DNA from: Limonium bicolor | Lineage: Eukaryota; Streptophyta; Magnoliopsida; Caryophyllales; Plumbaginaceae | NCBI GenBank assembly: GCA_023374045.1 | Contig: CM041779.1 | Span: forward strand, 272,923,258-272,987,257 | Length of the DNA: 64,000 nt | Reading direction: 5' to 3' | Shown here: piece by piece, positions 59,156 to 64,000 of the stretch | How positions within the stretch are numbered: the stretch's first letter is position 1 | How the letters are laid out: each line of letters opens with the position of its first letter | Made by a program: the position numbers and the translations under genes | The notes under the pieces: generated by a model | What the model saw: the letters and a program-made list of their open reading frames with translations, nothing else | What the model was told of the DNA's origin: nothing | Databases searched by the model: none

Positions 59156-62100
59156 TGTAGCATCCCTACCGCTAATCCCGTCATTACCGTCTAGTCTCCT
59201 CGTACTTACATACTTACGAAGCGGATACTTTCTTACACAACGGCGGGTGATACAATGCCGTTAGCCACCCACGTGACTAACAAGGCCTACTTCCATTACA
59301 ACATCGGTCTGATAAACCGGAATACCCGAGTACTAAACAAATACAATCCATACTTCATTTACAAACCGAGTACTATAATTCTCCATTCAATACATTGCTC
59401 AATCCTTACCTTACAATATACCGAGTATCCCTAGTACAATACCAAAATTCAACACTTCCACATGTCTATACATACTCCTTAAGAGTCATCATATAACCCA
59501 TTCCTCACAATTCTACATACTTTTCCAAATACAAAAAGGGTGTACCATTTGTACACCTACAATTCAAAAAGGCTACAAGCCTTATACAATTCTTTACTAT
59601 CCTCAAATCATCCCTAGCTAACTAGGTATAGCAGCCGATCTCTTACAACGACCATAACAGCTTCGGGTACCTGTAAAATAAAAATAGTGCCCCAAGGGGC
59701 TCAGCAAAAAGCTGCATATGAAATCCGCATACCCCGCGTACTAGCGAGGGTACGCCGACTACTTGGTCGAATACATGCGGTTCATTTTACTCATACATAC
59801 ATACACACTTTTATACACAATATTACTATACTTCGCAAGCATACATACATTCATTCAATACACACAAGGAAGACATTACAAGTCAACCATTCACACTTAC
59901 CGTTACGGAGATATGCTTCTTCAGTACATACACAATACTTGTTAGCTTCTTTACACACCCGGGTTAATCGGGTGTACATTACTCTTTTACTCAAGATCAA
60001 TGACTTACACTAGCCAAGACCATTACTCATACAATACTTTACTTACTTACTTACTTACTCAAGTCAAGTCGGTATGACCTCCAGGCAGGGACTACTATAT
60101 CCCACCACCGGGCTTTAGGGTGGCTCACCAATCCAGGATGCTACCCATTTAAGGGGTTTGGTCCATGGAAGGATTAAGGCCAGGATTCGGATCCAACCTC
60201 TTGTGTTTCCTTATCCTCACGCGTGATCAAAACTATATCGGACTTCTACTCATTCCATTTTACTCAATACTCAAGTTAGGAGTTAAGTGGTTAGAAATTA
60301 GTAGAAGTCAATACCCTCATACCAAAGGTTAATACACTACATAAGTACACATCCAGTTACACATACACTTCATTCTCATCCATTCATTTCATGAATTATA
60401 CAAACTAAATGTTCAAGACAATATAACAAGAACAATATAATACAAGCACAAGTAAGTGCATTAAGAGTCCGATTCATGCGTTTATCTTATTTAGGTGATC
60501 ATATAAGCACACAAATCAGAGTACCCAAGTTAGGATACAGGGCATGAGGAAATCATACCGTTCACCGTCGTACTCGAACTCCGATTTTCCTTCGGGGTTC
60601 AGCTATCCAAGTCCTATACATACATAGAGTTGTATGATCAATAATCTATTTTTGACCTAACTCATTCCTTCGTTGATACTTTTAATATATACTTACTTGT
60701 TCTTTACACTCCATTCTTGATTTGAAAATCATTCTTTACTCATTACTTCTTGAACTTGTTTTCTTACTTACATACTTACTTTCTTACCTTTATTATTCTA
60801 TTAATGGTGTGTTACCAAGCCCCCATATACATATATACATATATGATTACCATTTTTTTGGGGCTCGACCTACCCATGTGTGACCCGACCGACCCAGACC
60901 CCTCTGGGTCGGTCAAAGTCAGAAAGAATTCGGCTCCTGGAATTCATCTGGACCGACCCACGACCGACCCAACCTCCTGGGTCGTTCGAAGTCAGAAACT
61001 TCGACTTTGAAAAATTCTACACCCGACCGACCCACGACAAACTCACCCGTCTGGGTCGGTTGAAGTCAGAAAGTTTATGTTACAGTAGTTTTAGTCCGAC
61101 CGACCCACGACCGACTCAACCCTCTGGGTCGGTCGAGGTCAGAATTGTCCTGCTGAGTTTATTTCAATTCTATTCTTTTACCTATTTCTTCCCCAATATT
61201 CCCACATGTATTCTAACATGATTTAGTACTACTTAGGCCTCCTAAGATACCTTAGTTCATCCATTACACTCATTACTAAATCTTTGGTTTCCTTACACAA
61301 TTTTTCTATTCTTGTTTTCATTAACACTCATGCTACAGATTTTGTTCTTCCTTCCATGCTACAGATTTTCACCCTAACTTCTATCATCTAATTCTCCCTG
61401 AATTAATGCCATTACTTGCCTCCACAATGCATTACTTCCCACTCTAGTTCTTCCCATTATCTAGCTCCTCTCCAAATCTGTTGCAAGGTTCTAAACTGCT
61501 CACAACAACCACAAAAATTCACCTAGTTACTACCTAGGTCATTCCCTCTTCTTACACAACTAAGTCTTTTACGTTCTAGACAAATTTTGACATAGTCTCC
61601 CCTATAATTTCCACTTTGCCCACACATTATTTCAGCTCACAATTGGTCACTCATACAACCTGTTTATTCAAGGCATTAATACTCACATTTCGAACCTCAC
61701 TACAACACAATAAATTTCCTGCACATACCCATTCATTTCCCAATGTTCTCCCAATCTTTTAAATAGCCTTTACAAGTTTCAAAACAGTTTTATTCTCTTC
61801 TCCATTACACTACTACTCATACTACATACATTACTCATTTTAAGTACTTAAAATATGTTACAATATAATACACAAAACTAGCCCAAGGTGAGAGTATTTA
61901 CCTTGTGTTTTCTAGTTTCTCCTTTCCTTCTTTTCCTTCTTCTCTTTCTTTCTTGTTCACGGTTTCTTGTTCAACAAATGGGGCAATGCTACAGCCCTTC
62001 CAAAACAACATTACCATTTCAATGCTAATCCTTAATCAACCTTAAGCTTAGAACTTGTTTTTAGGGTTTAGGAAAAAGCATTACCTTCCAATGAGTAGAT

Positions 62101-62963
62101 GAATTTCTTGGTTAGCAAGAGAGCAATATTTCTTGCCCAAAGAAGAAGCCAAAACCGACTGGAGAACAAGGTACAAGAACTCAAAATCTGGAAAATTTTA
62201 TAGTGCAAATCAGGACTAGAAATGATGGATTTTTAAACTTCTTTTTTACCTCAAAGCACCAAGGTGAAGGAGGGGCTTCAAATGGTGGACTCAAATCCTC
62301 AAATGACTTCCAGACATGGAGATGAAAATGGAGCTTTTTGATTTTTGAAAGGAGGAAGGTGTTCTCCTTGGCAAGAGGAATTCAATGGTGTAATTTTTGT
62401 AGGATTTGGAGTTGATTTTAGTGCTCAATAAGAGGAGAGTAGGTGGTGGCTGGTTTGGTTTGCTCCCATCGCCATTAGAGGGCTTAGGAAGAAGAAAGAA
62501 ATCAAAGAGGGAGGAGGAGGTGCAGTACGTGAGGGAGAGGGGGCGGCCACACTCACACACACATAATCAGATTTTTTTGCTTTTTATTTTCAAAAGTGGA
62601 TACACTAATTTTGCTTTATTACAGTCTACACCCCACAACTTCTCGTTTTTACATTTTCTCCTAACTTGAACCTGTTTTCCGAAATTTTCTCGTTTAATTA
62701 ATTTTATTGGTCCTAAACCTTCATTAATGTTTATTAATGACTATTTGGTTGACCAAAATTATTACGAGTCTGTTTGACCCACTTAAAGTCATGTTTTCCC
62801 AATTTCCTCGAAAAACACGCTTTAAAGTTCGTTTATGCTTTTAATCTGTTTTAAGGATCCGTTTTCTTCGGGATTTGTTCCCTCGTGTTTATTTAGATGT
62901 AATTAATCCTTTAAAATCATAATTAGCATAATTAATCATTATTTTAAATTACGGGGTATTTCA
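59156..62963 (-). repeat. element A, right LTR (5' LTR)
   Basis: A 3.8-kb uninterrupted copy matching 7717-8297 plus 40080-43458. On the minus strand it runs from TGAAATACCCC (62963 leftwards) to GGATGCTACA (59156). It preserves the pre-insertion site of element C at 59731-59739. A weak TATA-like CTATTTAAAA lies on the minus strand near 61758. In the element's orientation this is the promoter-bearing LTR. Confidence 0.92.
60865..61145. repeat. GACCGACCC/GGGTCGGTC dyad array, right LTR of A
   Basis: Same array as in the left LTR, without the partial duplication. Confidence 0.8.
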
Positions 62964-62967
62964 GTTC

Positions 62968-64000
62968 AACAAAGATGTGGCAGAGAGAGCAACAAACATA
63001 AACGCCACATCTGATAAACCTGCAAAGATAACAAATCCTCACAAACGTTAGTCATACATACCTCAAGTTTACCACATCTTAGAGGAATTCACATTGAATC
63101 TGAAACAACTTAAACTGACCTCTCAATTATATTACTGCCAATAATTTCTTACCCTAAAATCACATACCTCAAGTTTGTCATGTAGGTGTCACCTCAACAA
63201 TGTGGTCACCGACACAAAGAAGCAATTCTATCTCTCTTTTCTTAAACATCATGTCAAACATCTTTCCTCAGTTACCGCAGCAAATATGCAAAGTTCTGTT
63301 CAAACCAGTGAGAAATACATATGCACAACAGAGCTAAGTCAGATAATAATCATTATTTAATTTGGTAATTCATATGTATGATCTGTGTAATGAAATGGTT
63401 GCTTCACTTGCTCGTTTCTATCCACCATTTTGTTGGTTTTCATTCAGAAGCTAGTGTTTGAAACAATCCCTGAATTCTCATTAGCTTCCGGGAGTATTAT
63501 ATATATATATATATTGGTACATTTAGTACAAGTGTTTAGTTAAATTTAAAACATTTTGAAATAGGTCCCTGTGAAATTTCTAGAGACTAGAGATTGGAAA
63601 GAAAGAAGTAGAGATAAATCTGAGTAGCTTCTGGCTAAGCTAGTTGTTGTCTTTCCTGTAGCTTGGTTGATATGATTTTGTATCCCTATTGGCTAACTAG
63701 GAACTAATTCTGTTAGTGTTAATTTTGTGTCTAGACTCGCTCTTAAGTGCTTTTTCTAGTCTCACACCCAAGTGCAATGGACTTGGTTACTTACCTGGTT
63801 CTTGAGCACAAGAGCACTATGGTTCCTAATTTTGTCCAAAGCACAAAAGAGAGAGAACAAAGAGTTTTTTAGGCTGTAAATGGCAATGATCTTATTATGA
63901 GGGGGGTGATAATCTAGTTACAAACTTTTCTACAAGATGCCAGAATGTCATTTTGACTAAAACACGTCACTTTACTTCATTACATCTTTGAAAAAGACTT
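62968..64000. other. AT-rich flank right of element A
   Basis: No gene, repeat array or element end could be supported. A short TA dinucleotide run lies at 63498-63514. Open frames are small and without recognised domains. Confidence 0.5.

Larger units (their letters stand above)
7717..62963 (-). mobile_element. element A: large LTR retrotransposon, minus strand, hosting C and B
   Basis: Two related long terminal repeats bound this element: left 7717-43458 (split by element C) and right 59156-62963. On its own strand the LTR starts TGAAATACCC and ends in ACA. A tRNA-Met-type primer site (TGGTATTAGAGT) lies just inside the right LTR and a purine tract just inside the left one, so the element reads right to left. 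A 4-bp GTTC abuts both outer ends (7713-7716, 62964-62967). Without C and B it is about 13.9 kb with a 6.1-kb interior. The primer type suggests a Ty3/Gypsy-like element, but I could not recognise gag-pol in the interior. The LTRs differ by visible substitutions throughout, so A is older than C. Confidence 0.88.

Overview
The window is repeat-dense DNA from a flowering-plant genome, probably a dicot. The evidence is a plant L1-type LINE with a DUF4283/zinc-knuckle ORF1, Tat/Ogre-type retrotransposons primed from tRNA-Arg, a Ty3-like element primed from tRNA-Met, long AT-rich non-coding stretches, and no bacterial-style genes. I found no intact host gene, no tRNA or rRNA gene and no CRISPR array. 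The species cannot be named from what I can see.

Layout. 1-3056: a decayed LINE on the minus strand, its 3' half lying off the left edge. 3057-4168: AT-rich DNA with a recurring TGCACC-type phrase. 4174-5673: a 1500-bp solo LTR with GTATG target duplications. 5679-7716: AT-rich DNA with a direct repeat, a possible retroposon tail and a broken coiled-coil coding fragment. 7717-62963: one large minus-strand LTR element, here called A, with 3.8-4.0 kb LTRs. Two further retroelements sit inside A. 62968-64000: AT-rich flank.

Nested element C (8298-40074, plus strand) lies inside the left LTR of A. It is LTR-interior-LTR-interior-LTR: three 5.8-kb LTRs alternating with two 7.2-kb interiors, inside a single CCCGC target duplication. 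The undisturbed right LTR of A still carries the empty site with one CCCGC, which proves the insertion. C has a tRNA-Arg primer site and a polypurine tract but no recognisable gag or pol, so it is a non-autonomous (LARD-like) element whose middle LTR is shared. Its LTR holds a promoter with telo-box and TATA box, a block of GCCCA motifs and a block of 17 TTGAC (W-box core) motifs.

Nested element B (46977-56538, minus strand, GTTTC target duplications) lies in the interior of A. It has 1.75-1.8 kb LTRs, a tRNA-Arg primer site, a gag pseudogene, no pol, and a 3' untranslated region built of several tandem arrays. The arrays of B and C share a core close to AGGCCCGTCATAAGTCC, linking two otherwise different families.

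Order of events: A inserted first; B (in the A interior) and C (in the A left LTR) came later. The LTRs of C are almost identical, so C is the youngest. No element here encodes a full set of replication proteins; B and C would have depended on Tat/Ogre-type partners elsewhere.
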